Positions 12,450-24,516 are shown, counted from the stretch's first letter. The stretch: 64,000 nt of DNA from Rehmannia glutinosa (GCA_016081115.2 JABTTQ020002182.1:496001-560000); one strand, 5' to 3'. Numbers and translations: made by a program. The notes: generated by a model not told the origin, from the sequence alone.

Positions 12450-14180
12450 CAGTTTGTTTGTGATTTGTGCTTTGGAGTGAATGTGGGTGCATCATTTGGT
12501 GTTTTGGGTTTTGGGATGCTTCATTACTTGAAGATCCTTTTTCCAAAACCACTCTTGGAGTTTGACTATGCACAAAGGAATTAAATCATATGCCTATCTT
12601 ATCTCCACATTCTTTTTGACTCATAATAAGATCATCTAATGATTTGGATGCCTTTGTAAATGACGTAATCACATTTTTGAGATCTTTCTCCTCTATTCTA
12701 TAGAAGCTAACTCTGCTTTGTGATCTTTGCATTTTCAGCCCTCAACTTAGTGTTCTCATCGCCTATATGACTCAGTACTCGGACTCTTTAGTCATTTTGT
12801 GAGTTTCGCTTTTAAGTTGTTTTCCTCATTTAAAATTGTGTGTGAGGATTTTATGTGTTCAAAATCTTTCATCATTTTGCCTAATGAATCATAAATATCA
12901 GTGGGTGATGAAGTGTGTGTATCACAATCACTATCACTTGAATCGAATGAGATGAGTTAGAATGTACCTCATCTTCTTGATCCGGTTGATCTTGTTATTT
13001 GGCCATAAGGCGGATCATAGCCTCTTCCTCGAGAATCACACGAGTAGTCGCTTCACTACTTTCTGAGTTTGCTGTTTCTTTGGACTTGACTGTCTCGTGA
13101 TCTCAGCTGCTAACATGGCTTATCTCTTTTCCTGTCTTCTTTCCTGAAGACTTTTATTTCTTCCTCATTCCTATACTTGTTGAGTGGTGGATAGGAATAG
13201 TCATCGCAATGTTGTTTACATGCGCAATTCCAGCACAGGTTCTCTGCTCTCTGATCAACTCTGTCATTCTTTTGATTATCATTTCTTTGATAATCAACCC
13301 TTTGATGCTTTCAGCTTTCTTGGGTGGCCTGTCTTCCCTTGATTTGGAAGGAGTGAATGTCTCTGGAGGTCTCACCCTTATATTTTTATAGTTCTTATTG
13401 ATGAACTTGTTGAATCTTTTGACCATCATGGCAATTTCCTCCTGGTCTATGGCTTCCTTTGGCTCACTCTATCTCCATCACTAGCCATCAATGCAAATTT
13501 GTCTTGGGTGCAAATTGTCTCCTCCTACTCTTTCCTTCTCAAGCTCAAACTCATAGGCTTTGAGGTATGAGAATAGCTCATGGTTAGATGTTCTTGAGAG
13601 GTCCATAGAGTGTCTCAGGGCAATGACCTTCATTTCCCATTCAGCTCGGAGGCTTCTTAAGATGTTCATACACATTTCCTTTTGTGTATATTCTTTCCCA
13701 AGAGCTGAAAGCTCATTTGTAATCTCAGTAAATCTGGCATCCAGCTGATCCAGAGTTTCACCTGCAAGCATTTTGAAATTTTCAAATTTTTGTACAGCAA
13801 CAATTAATTTATTTTCTTTAATTTAGTTTCACCTGCAGATTTGCAAGATTTGACTTTATTGAACATGGCTTTGTCCAATGTTTGGTAGAGAATGTCCTTG
13901 GCCACATTGTCCATGTTGTATTTCTTTCTATCCTCATTAGTCCACTCTGTCCTTGGTTTTTCAACCATGGCTGGTCTTGCTTCAGCAACAACTTCTTCTC
14001 CTTCAGCTGCAGCTGCTCTTCTTACAGCCGTGTTCACTTTGAGTATTTGTAATGGCCCATCCTCTATCACAATCCACATTTCTTCATGTAATGCAGATAG
14101 ATGAGCCTACATACGAATTTTGCAATCATCAAATTCTTCAACAGTGAACATAAGAATGCGTGTTAGATCTGCTTCCATGA
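12450..14180 (-). pseudogene. Copia-1 gag (UBN2-type capsid), broken
   Basis: The capsid-like protein of copia elements. The N-terminal part reads from about 14177 down, with an in-frame stop near 14110. It continues in the open stretch 14079-13804 and, after a frameshift, in 13771-13481, where the typical gag helical block (LDxLDxRFxxI ... LGKxYTxKE) can be read. The stretch 13429-13154 is rich in Lys/Arg. Broken frames further down (about 12.5-12.9 kb) look like the coiled-coil tail seen in Sirevirus gag. I could not place the zinc knuckle with certainty. Several frameshifts make it inactive. Confidence 0.7.
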
Positions 14181-14291
14181 TAATAACTTTGCTTAAAAGT
14201 GAGAGACTTTGAAACACAAGTGTTTAAAAACCTTTTTGAAAAGATAGAGATCTATTTCAGTAACCAGTGCGGAAGGCTCAATGAACTAACC

Positions 14292-14303
14292 GCTCTGATA
14301 CCA
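14292..14303 (-). promoter_or_regulatory. Copia-1 primer-binding site (initiator Met-tRNA)
   Basis: The - strand reads TGGTATCAGAGC, the standard plant copia primer-binding site complementary to the 3' end of initiator methionine tRNA. It lies two bases from the 5' LTR and fixes the element's orientation. Confidence 0.93.
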
Positions 14304-14305
14304 CT

Positions 14306-15830
14306 TGTAGGTCCCAACGGGTGTGAAGTAAGGTTTAGAAGGGGGGTTGAATAAACCTTACCAAATTTTCGATTTAGTCCTTTTAAAATTATTCAACAGA
14401 GTTGACTCAGCGATTGTGTCCTTGATGGACAGCTAAGTTGGCTTTTTTCTAAGTTACTCACTCAACAGTTCGATAAATTGTTGATAGTATAACTCGTCTG
14501 CTCAAGCCAAATACTTAACTTGTGTGATTGGTTTTTAACAGCGGAAGACTTAACACCCTTTGTGTAGTTTTAAACTTGTTTTTAACACTTGATTTTAGCA
14601 CTTAGTTATTTATCAGTTGGATAGCAAATATAATACTTAACAGCAGATATAAAGTAAATATGCAGGAAAGTAAGTTTCCTTGAAGTAAATGACACAAATA
14701 TTTTATTAGAGGTTCGAAGATGGGGTAATTCTTCTAATCCTCTCTTCTCCAACTCTGAAGGAATCCACTATGTAACAGATCGTTTACAAAGCGGTGAACG
14801 ATCCGAGACGCCTTTTGATCACACGGTGGCAAGCCTGCTTGCGACTTAGCTTCTTGGTGGGGCAGATTTGCGCTTGCTACTTGACTCACTTCTCAAGTTC
14901 TTGGATTTGATTACGAAGCCCTCCAACAAACTTGATAATGGTTTGACTGGAACCTTTCTACAACAATCGACTAGGAAAGTAGACCCCTTTGGTTTCTTCA
15001 AAAGTTTCCTCTTCCACGATTTGAAGTTATCTTTCCTTCACAATTTGTGTTGGATCGATTTCCTTCGAGTTTCGTGCTTGAGGAATTGCTTGAATGTTTA
15101 TGAAAATATTGCAGGTTAAAATGCTTGAATATTGCTTGCTTGTTTGTGGTTGAGGTTTTTTCTTATCAATAACTTCCTCGTCTTTTATAGTGTACATTTG
15201 AAATTTTGCTCGTTGAAGAGATAGGCTAATTTCAAGTATCACTTTGTGTTCGTTGGCTTGTCTTGTCTTGGTCTCTGATCCTTGATGTTGATCGTTCCTC
15301 GTATTAAATGTCTTCGCAAAGATTGCAGTGCACGACCAAGGTGCGAGATTTCCCATTGGTTCATCTCTTTTGCATAATTCTAGGACATATACATTAGACA
15401 TGATGACTTTGATATATTACTATATTTAGTAATATTATTGACATTAATCAACAGATCTAAGTCAGTTGTCTTGACTAGACTCGCCGCTATACCCAAAGGT
15501 GACTTGAGTCACTCCATTCATGGATAACTCTTTGTCACTTCAACTTGAGACTTGGCTTCTTGAGTTGACTTGATTGACACTTCTACATTTTGTTCCCGGT
15601 GACTCTCCTTCAATCGAGTCTTTGACTTCCTTCATGGCATTACTCACCGACACACAATAGAGTCTTCACATAGTCCGCGGTTGACTTCTTGTATCCTTTG
15701 GCATACCGACTTGACTCGGCTTTTCCAACCCTATCTATTACAATACAAATTACAAGAAAAATTGGATGTCAACTTCCTAGTTTAAGTTTTACGTGGTATC
15801 ATCAAAATCTAACAAATAAATTTCCTAACA
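14306..15830 (-). repeat. Copia-1 5' LTR
   Basis: 1525 bp and the partner of 2054-3575. On the + strand it ends in CTAACA, directly followed by the CATGA duplication. The TATA-like box on the - strand is at about 15179-15192, where the promoter for element transcription would sit. Confidence 0.9.
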
Positions 15831-15835
15831 CATGA

Positions 15836-17020
15836 GGATGCAGAAAATACTTAAGGAACATCTTGACCTTAAGTTGATTTCACCAGGAGTTTCTCCATAC
15901 AGTAGTCCAGGATTCTTATTAAGGAATCATGGAGAAATCAAAAGAGGAAAGCTAAGGCATGTTATTAATTACGAGGGGATTAATAACATTTTGGAATTCG
16001 ACGGGTACTATATTCCAAGCGAGAGAAGTTTGATTGCAAGATATTGTCAATGTTTGATTGCAAGTCCGGATTTTGAGTTAAGATGGAGGAAGAAAGTAAA
16101 AAGTTCACTGACTTTCTCCAGGACCACAAGGACATTATATCACGGAACATGATGCCTGTGGGATTGGCTAACGCACCCGGATATATTAGAGAAAGATGGA
16201 TAATTTGTTCAAGGATTATTTGTTTCATGTTTGTATACATTGACGATATTCTTATAGCATCAAAGAACATGAAGGAGCATCTCTAACATTTGGAAATATT
16301 TTCAGATGTTTGTCATAAAGAATGATTAGTGCTTTCAGAAAACAAGGCAGTGATTGCAACGAGACATATTGAATTCCTCGGGATTGAAATTGATGTATCT
16401 GGAATCATCCTACAAAGCCATATTGTGGAAAATATAAAGATTTCCGGATACCTCGAAGACAAGAAACAACTTCATAGTTTTCTCGGAGTTGTTAATTTTC
16501 TTTGGAATGCTCATAAACAATCAGGCACATTATTGGAAGGTGTTTATCCTATTACTTAAGAGATGTTATATTCAGATGGGAAGATGAACATCAAGTAGGG
16601 ATAGAGCAACTCAAAGAAGTTTGTAAAAAGCTTCCAAAACTTGCAATTCCACAAGACAAGGATGAAATTGTTCTATATATAGATGTCAGTGATTATTGGT
16701 GGGCATCAATACTTACAAAGGCCACATCTAATGGAGAAGTGCCATGAAGATATTGCAAAGGTCTATTTACACCCATATAAGCAAATCAGTGGCATATCAA
16801 CGAGAAAGAATTCTTTACAGTCAGAAAGCATTTTAAGAAATGGCCTCTATTTTTACTGGCTAAAAAACTTACTTTAAAATTGGATAATTCAAGTGTCAAG
16901 GTTTTTCTGGAAAAAAAATTGGAAAGCTGAATGTCAATATTATGATTATGGTATTGTTATTATAAAATCTCATGAAAATATTCTTGCAGATTTCTTGACA
17001 CGAGATGGAAGGATCCGTTG
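15836..17020 (+). pseudogene. Pararetrovirus reverse transcriptase and RNase H, broken
   Basis: The reverse transcriptase begins right after the insertion point (15838 onward). The catalytic Tyr-Ile-Asp-Asp is encoded at 16236-16247, flanked by the usual hydrophobic strand. The region from 16.33 to 16.56 kb is the thumb/connection and 16.56-17.02 kb the RNase H domain. There are frame changes near 16.08, 16.29, 16.56 and 16.75 kb, and part of the fingers/palm region appears lost around 16.03-16.08 kb. In life it would copy the pregenomic RNA into DNA; this copy cannot. Confidence 0.75.
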
Positions 17021-17234
17021 CTAACGAGGTCCTTAAACGAGTAAGACATCTCAGGGAAAACCTGAAGAGTCTAGATCGAGATTTTAAGACTTTATGTCTC
17101 CATGCAAAAGTCACTAGATGACTCCAACAGCTGACCGGAAATCTATTTCTAGTCAAATATGAGCATGCCAGTTCGCTCAAGGACAATTGTTCTTAGCACT
17201 ACAAGGACCTCTCCTCTAGGCCGCATCTCCTACG

Positions 17235-18331
17235 ATGCAGAAAGGGGGGATAAGAGAACGAGGCTCTAACCTAGAGGTTAGGGATTCAAATACCCTAATC
17301 ACAAGTATTGCAGGTGATGCGTCTCATGAGGATGTACAGACGGTAATGAATGTTGAAGCTCCGGTGTTACAACCCGAGTCTTCAAGTCAACCTAGTACCT
17401 CTGGGTTAAAGAGGAAGAGTTAAATCTTAGGCCATAGATAGGAAAATCTAAGGTTCAAACTAACGAGATTAAGGTTTTTCCAATGCAGGTTTATCAACGA
17501 CAATGGGAGAAATTGATTACAAGAAAAGGTATAAACCCAGAAAAAACAATGGTTGATATCTCAGGAAAATACGCAAGAATTTGGATGAAATCAGGAAGTC
17601 ATCCAAAAGAAGTATAAGAATGTTATACTTTTGGAGCTTTAGCTTCAATATATACTGTGTCACTAGGATTCCCAGAAATTTCAAAGGTACCGAAATGGAT
17701 TGGGGAAGCTATTTACGAGACTTGGGCCAATAATCCACATTTGGCCAGAGGAGATATTGTGGAATTGTATTTCATCAGTGCAGCTCCATAACCAACAAAG
17801 AAAGGCTTTAATGAAGCTTTTCATTTCATCAAGCTTAGAAGATCGGATGGAAATGCTTTAAAATATATTAAGGCAACTTCACCGGAAGAAGTACCATTAC
17901 TGGTAGGGGCAATCTCAGATGACGAAGCGTGTACACGACGAGCATTGGGACTTTGGGGTTGTCTAACTGAAATGAACAAAGTCATGTATCCATTCCAGTT
18001 TTTTCAAAATTCAGTAAATGGATCTTTCATTTTGAATTCAATGACAGGATCAACTATAGGATTTGAACAGCAACTTTTTGAGACAAAGAGAAGAATTCTC
18101 TGGGAGAACAAGATTACGACTAGCAAAGAAACTTACTGGAAATTATGTAACATGGCGCATGTCGGCCGTTGGATCGATCAGATCTGTCATGCATTCCTCG
18201 AACAGAAAGAATCCATATTTGGAAAAGAATTCCGACCCAAACCCGACCGACAAGACTATACAACTGGAAAGGACAAGGGCCCAACTCACAAGACGTGTTA
18301 TCCTCGGGGACCACGCAAACTAAATTTTTAA
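17235..18331 (+). pseudogene. Pararetrovirus ORF2-like protein of unknown function, broken
   Basis: After RNase H there is a further coding block. A short Ser-rich stretch spans 17235-17423. A longer one can be followed in a single frame from the ATG at 17483 to 18331, interrupted by stops near 17617 and 17788. The last 128 residues (from 17945) are open. A second ORF of unknown function downstream of RNase H is a feature reported for Florendovirus, which is why I favour that genus. I recognise no catalytic motif; it looks like a globular protein with Trp-rich and Arg/Lys-rich patches. Confidence 0.5.
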
Positions 18332-18419
18332 AAGATTCCCAGACAAACCTAATATGGGTTGAGTCATGTGGAAGAAAAAGAAAGACAGTTGGCGAGGCGA
18401 TAATCAGGCATAAGATGTA

Positions 18420-18700
18420 AGCAATGACGTTTTATATTTCAACAAGATTTGAAGTCCGTACGTATCTCTATAAATAGCAGGAGTTGAAAGAAGTTGAGGC
18501 ATCGAACATTTCCCTTAGTTTTCTTAAGAATAAAAATCTAAGTGAAAAATTTGTAATATCTGAGTGTAGTTTTCTAAGTCTTATGTATTTTCGAGTGCAA
18601 GCCTCATTAATGAGAGGCTAAACAAGTATTCTCCTCCCAAAAGGAGATTACTGATGTAATAAATATTTCTTCAAGTTCTCAATAAAGAAGCTTTTTGCTT
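18420..18700 (+). promoter_or_regulatory. Pararetrovirus intergenic promoter and polyA region
   Basis: A TATA box CTCTATAAATAG lies at 18466-18477 and an AATAAA signal at 18681-18686, with about 205 bases between them. This is the arrangement of a pararetroviral pregenomic RNA promoter and terminator. A single TGACG motif (18425-18429) lies upstream; TGACG elements occur in caulimovirid promoters, but one copy can be chance. Confidence 0.55.
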
Positions 18701-18720
18701 CAACATGTGTTAATAATGTT

Positions 18721-19227
18721 CTATTAATTTATCCATTTAAAGAATTATCATATACGCCTGGAATAAGAATCGAACCAAAGCTGTATTGAGTTGTTCCTGA
18801 AGGAGTCGATTAACTTGTAGACCATCTTTCCTATTGGTTGATGGCTTTGCAAACTATCTCACACGGTGCAATTTTGGTCAAAAAAATGTATGAATTTTAA
18901 GGAATATTTTAATTTTACGGAAGTATGTTGGGCCTGATATGGTCCCAATGGACTATTTTTATTTTCCATCTAAAGACCAAATTTGTAAACGGATGTATAC
19001 TCTGAAGTGAGACCTTTGCAGAAGTATGCCCTGTTGAGTTTATAGGCTGAAAACCTGACACGATCCTCTTAAAACCTCCGAATGGAGACTGGATCTAAGT
19101 AGGTGTAATAATGTCACGAACAAAACATGTGACAGAAAATGAGGGTTCTCATGCCTTGTAAAATCCGAAAAACAAATCGATTACATAGCAAAAATTTATG
19201 TTTATTGAATAATGAAATTAATTTATC
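18721..19227. other. Unassigned spacer after the pararetrovirus
   Basis: No open reading frame of note and no repeat shared with the rest of the window. It may include the viral leader at its left side. Confidence 0.4.
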
Positions 19228-22200
19228 TGTGAAGCCCCGATTTTTCCGAGCTCATAATTGACTCTTATTGTCATTTATGTATTTGATCGACTATTTTACC
19301 GCGTCACTTTGACTGGTAATTATTAATTATATATATTTTGTATTTGATTTCATTTTATTTAATTACTTGTGATCATGATCTTTATTAATTCTATTTCTCA
19401 TTTATGATCACTTGATTGATCATTATTACTATTTTTGTATTTATTAGTCACCTTAGAATTTTAAGAGACTATTTATTTTAGAGACTTTTACCTTATAGAA
19501 TTAAGATTTTGATTTAGATTAAGTGATCATGAGACTTATAAGTGATCAAGGAAATCACTAATTATTTTGGAGATTGATATATTTCATCTATTATCATCAA
19601 ATTTGGGACAAAAAAAAAATATATGGAATTACCAATATGCCCTTATAGTGGACGACCAATATGGGATTTTTTGGAGTAGAAATATCATCCAACTCTTGTA
19701 CACCTACACCTTATATTAGTCATCTTGTGTATAATTATACCATTAATTCAAACATTATACACATCATCTCTTACATTACTTCTTTAATATTATTTTTGCC
19801 AACATGTTGGAAGTCTTCCAACATTCCATTCAAACCATGTCTTGCCCACACCTTTGACCTTCAAATTGTCTCCCATGCAAGAGGCAAAATGCAAGACACA
19901 AATTAAACAAAATTTCCTCCCCCTCTCTCATCAATGTGGACGGCCACATTAGAGGAAATGAACAAAAATTATTCATTTCCATCCAACAATTTCACCTCTC
20001 AAGCTAATTTTCTCCTCCTTCTCTCTAAACTCCCTACCTCTCTCTACTCTTTCTTCTTACTTTCTTCTTCTACACTTAGAAAATTTTCAAGATTTTTCCT
20101 CCTTATTCTCATAAAATTCGAACCAAACCTATACTACAAGGTAAGAAATTTTATTTTCAATCCATTTTTGATATCACCTAGTTCATCTCTTCCACCTTCT
20201 TAACTTAAGTTTGAATTTGATTTGGAGGTACATTTAGAAGACCATTTGAAGATTAGAGCTTCACATCATCTTGAAGAAGGACTTCAAGAATTGAAGAACA
20301 ACTAGTAGAGAATTTGGACTACAAGGTAAGAATTGGACACTAGAACCCTTCTTTCCTCTTCTTTCTATTTTTTCAAATTTTAACACCCCTTTTTCATTTT
20401 TGAGAAATAGGGGCTGACCTTAGGTGATTTTGGAGTTGAACCAAAATTTCCAATTTTAAAGCTTCAACTAGTCTCCAATCACCTACTACACAAGGTAAAG
20501 TGTAGTCCATCTTATTTTCTTATCGCCTTCTTTTTTTCTCCTTAATTTTTCTCTCATTTTTCTAACTTCAAATTTTTTATATTTCTTGACTTAGGGTATG
20601 ACCTAAGAAGCCTCATCCAAAAATTGTGAAATTTATCCTTTTATTTCACAATTTCCAATTTTAAGGTGGGTGGAAAAATACTTTCCAACTATTAGGTGTT
20701 TTTACTAAATTGCATGTAGAAATTTTGATTATGAGCCTTGAGATATATAATCTATGTATTTCATGTCAATTTTATGTATCAAATCATGAAAATTCTCAAG
20801 AGATGCTCAAAATTACTATTTATTGAATTTTAGGTGCATGCATGTGCAATTTAATGTTCTATTTGATGAATTCTTGTATGTATTGGATATGCATGTGTAT
20901 GATATTTAAAATTCATGTTTTGGATGACTTATAACCTGGACAAGTCGAGCATAATTGATTAAATTTCAATTTTGGACTTAAAAATGTAAAAATGGAAAGT
21001 TGGTGGACTAAATTACAAGAAAATGAAAGTTAAAGGACCCCTCTGCAAATTTCGAAAATTGGGACTATACTCAGGTTCAAAAATGACTTTTGGACATTTT
21101 AATAAAGTTTTAAGAGTTTTTAGATAAATAAAATCAACCTTTAAAAGCCCAAGGACTAGATTGTAAAATTTTGAAAGTTTAAGGGCTACTTTGCAAATTT
21201 AAAAACTGTACCAGACCTTAACTTTAAATTTTGAAATTTTTACTCTTAAGGTACTGTAAATGACACATTTTAAATGTATTCCAAAAATCCAAGTGTTTAG
21301 GGCTTGGAAAGTAAATTTTCTAAAATTGAGGGACTAATGTGTAAAATACTAAACTTGAGGACCCAAATGAAATTTCCAGGACTTATGCAGCCCATGCACC
21401 TAGAAATACTAACTTAATTATAACTTAATTATATTTTGGACCCAAGGTTCAAATTTCATAACAATTGGACCCCTAAAAGCCTTAAAGGCAATTATTTCAA
21501 AATGGGACAAAAATGATATTTTCAAAGGTTAAAGGACCTACACTTATTTATTTTAAAAACTGCTTTTGTCCTAATATCCTACCAACCTTAGTGACATTTT
21601 CCAACTGGAATCACATTAAAAGCCCTTCTGGTTTGTGAGTTCCGAATATTTCAAACTTAAGGTCCGAATTGGCAATTTTTACAAATTTGGGGCCAATGTG
21701 AGAATTTTACAAAAACTCGACCTCAAAACTTTAAAAACCCTGAATCTCTGGACAATTTTGAGAATTTAGGAACTGACCTCATAATTTTTCAAGGTCGGGA
21801 TATTTATTTATTCAACTTTTAACCCCAAAAGTGTTAGTTTTACAAAACGGGGTTAAATTGAAAATTTTTCTTTTATAAAGTACCTAACTCAAATTATTTT
21901 CTCTTTTACTAAAATGGCCCTGGACCCTCTGACTTGGAGATATAATTAAAATATTTTATTTTCCCAAAAACCTTTCACTTATCGGATCAATTTGACTGAT
22001 TAATACCCGATCGCAGAGCGACTTCCTCGCCTTGCGATTTTGAATCTATAACGGGACTTATGTTCCACCTAATCTTTCAAGATATCGAAGATTGCTTATC
22101 CTTCCGATAATCATCTTTATCCAAATAACTCCACCAACGCCATATTTCTACTCATGAATTTTCAAAAATTTTCCTGAACTGCTTCCCCGAATCAATAATA

Positions 22201-22392
22201 CTTGATTGCCTGGTTGACTACCTGAGCTTGTATTTACTTTCCTGTTTGAGTCAACTTGGTGTGTCGAGCTCACAGTCGGAATGGATACGTCGGGGATGGA
22301 ACCGGGCAGCTCGGTTGCTATTCCACTCTTCCGGCCCCATCGTCCTAATCCTGCAACTGAGGGACGGAGTTTGTCCAAGGGAAGCGGGTACA
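19228..22392 (+). mobile_element. Candidate solo LTR, Ty3/gypsy type, about 3.2 kb
   Basis: A long AT-rich block with no significant ORF. It begins TGTGAAGCCCCGATTTTTCC and ends GGGTACA, so it has TG...CA termini. It has a GC-richer right end (22.25-22.39 kb), common in large plant gypsy LTRs of the Tekay/Retand kind. The flanks share the sequence TAATTTA (about 19220-19226 and 22393-22399), but the immediate 5-bp neighbours are not identical, so the target duplication is not secure. Orientation is inferred from the GCCCCG start. A second copy would be needed to prove the borders. Confidence 0.42.
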
Positions 22393-23399
22393 TAATTTAA
22401 TAATTCGGAAAATATTAACATATTTTGCAACATTTATGTTCTAACGAAGCAATAAAGTTATATTATGTTGCCAATAAATTTATCACTTTTTGGGCAATAA
22501 ATTAGACAAAAAATGCAACAATTTTGTTCTGTCAAAGTATAAAATTTATATTATGAATGCAATAATATTTTATGTAAAAAGCAGAATAGTAACAAAGACA
22601 ACTATACATATTCTACATACTTTAATCATGAAAAAAAATCAATAACAACATATATTAGTTTCATATAATCATAGTATAATTTTAATCATGAAGAAACACT
22701 CATAAATGTCATAGTAGACAGGTAGTGGGAATTTTTAAATTTGCAACTAATGATACATTATTGGTGCAACTATTTGGCATTATCAGAGCAATATAGTTGG
22801 ACTATGAAAGCAATCGAAAACATTAATTATCCAAAACACGTTATAATCATTACATATAACAATATTAAACCGTGTTCATGTATCCATTACCAAAACATTA
22901 ATTAAAGCTTAACAAATGCAATGGAAACACCAAAAAAGAATTCGGTTTGCTATATAAAACATGTTCGATATTTATGTCCCTGTTGAATCCAATGGTGATG
23001 AACATTCACCTTCACCAACATCCATTGAGCTTCCAGGTTCGAGAGTTTGTTCGGCTATGAAAGTTTTTAGGTCTTGTCGATGGAGAATAATGGTTTTGTC
23101 GAAGCTTTGCGTATTTCTGATAGAAGAGAAAGAGAAGATATCAAAATATGTTGTTTGGATGAATAACCGTAATTTGTAGAGGTGGGATAAAATCACGAAT
23201 CTTTTCCATATCTATGATGTAACCGTCCTTAACTGGGTCTAAGCGTTTTTTATGTTTTTTTGACTAATATACCCTTAATGATTATATACTATAGGAAAAA
23301 TAGCATAAAAATTAATCTAATATCGTAATAGATTGAAAGAATCCAATGGATAGAACTCGGACTCATATAACCATATCCATATATATATATATATATATA
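22393..23399. other. AT-rich spacer with GCAATA/GCAAC-type degenerate repeats and a possible captured fragment
   Basis: 22.43-22.83 kb contains recurring GCAACA/GCAATA words at irregular 20-50 base spacing, the style of internal repeat seen in the neighbouring foldback elements. 22972-23196 has a 74-codon - strand open stretch, not recognised, ending just before the repeats. It could be a captured exon or chance. A TA microsatellite occupies about 23379-23399 next to FB-1. Confidence 0.35.
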
Positions 23400-24411
23400 G
23401 GGATGGGATCTCGTGCATGACCTCTTTACCATGTGGCGGTGTGGATTGATCCCATCCATCCACAATTTTTATTTAATGGTCCGATTGCTATTAAAAATAA
23501 CTAATTTATCAATTAATTAATAGGTTCAAAGGGCATAATAGTAACTAGTAAAATGCCATAAATCATGCCCCTACAATCAAGGGATTGATTAATATCACGT
23601 TTCCATAACTTAAATTGTTCACCATTTTAATAGCTGAATTGTATATCATTTAATAACTGATTATGCACTATTTTATATCTAACAGTGCATCATTGTATAA
23701 CTAATTGTACATCATCTAAAGGAACTATAAAGAATAAATGGTGTAACCATCTTCCCATTTAATAACTTAACTATGCAACATTTTATATCTAACAATGCAT
23801 CATCGTATAATTAATTGTCCATCATCTAAAAACCCTATAAAGACAAAATGGTGTAACCACCTTCCCATAATGACGCCCTACAATCATGGATTTGATAAAG
23901 ATCATGTTTCCACAATCGATTATGCACCATTTTAATAGTCAATCGCGGCACCATTTAATAAATGATTCACCATTGTATATTTATTTTGAGTGCATCATTG
24001 TATACCTAATTGTACATCATCGTGAGTAAACCACAATTGAATGAAAAGCGGGAACAATCGTAAAATCAAATCCCATAAAAATCGTTGGGATTGAATGGTA
24101 TACAATTAGTTATACAATGGTGCACTGTTAGATATAAAATAGTGTACAGTCAGTTATTAAATAGTTTACAGCTCAGCTATTAAAATGGTGCGCAATCCAG
24201 TTATGGAAACGTGATATTAATCAATCCCTTGATTGTAGAGGCGTGATTTATGATATTTTGCTAGTTCTTGTTATGCCCTTTCCGCCTATTGATTAATTGA
24301 TAAATCAGTTATTTTTAATAGCAATCTGGACCATTGAATAAAAGGTGTGGATGGATTGGATTAATCCACACTGCCGCCTGATAAGCCCCCTGCCACATTT
24401 GATCCTAACCC
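23400..24411. mobile_element. FB-1: foldback (long inverted repeat) element, 1.0 kb
   Basis: Left end GGGATGGGATCTCGTG, right end (reverse complement) GGGTTAGGATCAAATG. The two halves are inverted copies over hundreds of bases. For example, GGATTGATTAATATCACGTT and its complement lie near 23.58 and 24.21 kb, and TAAAAATAACTAATTTATCA pairs with 24.30-24.33 kb. The centre is made of degenerate words of the type GTGCATCATTGTATAACTAATTGTACATCATC and GTGCACCATTTTATATCTAACAG. It lies between TA microsatellites, so the target duplication cannot be read. No ORF, hence non-autonomous. A second copy is FB-2. Confidence 0.75.
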
Positions 24412-24516
24412 TATATATATATATATATATATATATAGGTTGAATAAAAGGTGTGGATGGATTGGATTAATCCACACTGCCGCCTGATAAGCCCCCTGAC
24501 ACATTTGATCCTAACC
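24334..24516. repeat. Tandem duplication of the FB-1 right terminus
   Basis: The last ~80 bases of FB-1 from TTGAATAAAAGGTGTGG (24334) reappear at 24440 with at most one visible change in the TGCCACA/TGACACA word, followed by the same TA run. The period is 106 bases. It looks like slippage or unequal exchange through the TA microsatellite. Confidence 0.8.

Larger units (their letters stand above)
2054..15830 (-). mobile_element. Copia-1: Sirevirus-like Ty1/copia retrotransposon with extra 3' coding region, 13.8 kb
   Basis: A complete but degenerate LTR element inserted in the pararetrovirus. LTRs are 2054-3575 and 14306-15830. Both termini are TG...CA, and the target duplication CATGA is present at 2049-2053 and 15831-15835. 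The - orientation follows from an initiator-Met-tRNA primer site at 14292-14303, a polypurine tract beside the left LTR, and the order gag, protease, integrase, RT, RNase H on the - strand, which is the copia order. A block of about 5 kb between RNase H and the 3' LTR, LTRs of about 1.5 kb, and a gag of the UBN2 type point to the Sirevirus/SIRE lineage. All frames are broken. Confidence 0.88.
15836..18720 (+). mobile_element. Endogenous pararetrovirus (Florendovirus-like), right part
   Basis: Continuation of the virus after the Copia-1 insertion: reverse transcriptase and RNase H, then a second ORF, then a non-coding stretch with TATA box and polyA signal. The right end is not sharply defined; recognisable signals stop near 18.7 kb, and 18721-18860 may still be viral leader. 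Endogenous pararetroviruses integrate without LTRs or target duplications, so no clean border is expected. Confidence 0.78.

Noticed and set aside
1..18720. Ty3/gypsy element instead of a pararetrovirus
   Set aside because: A movement-protein-like region precedes the protease, no integrase is present and no LTRs of its own were found.
19661..20203. Two 80-90 codon open stretches as small secreted proteins
   Set aside because: They lie inside the candidate solo LTR. Hydrophobic runs come from CT-rich repeat sequence.
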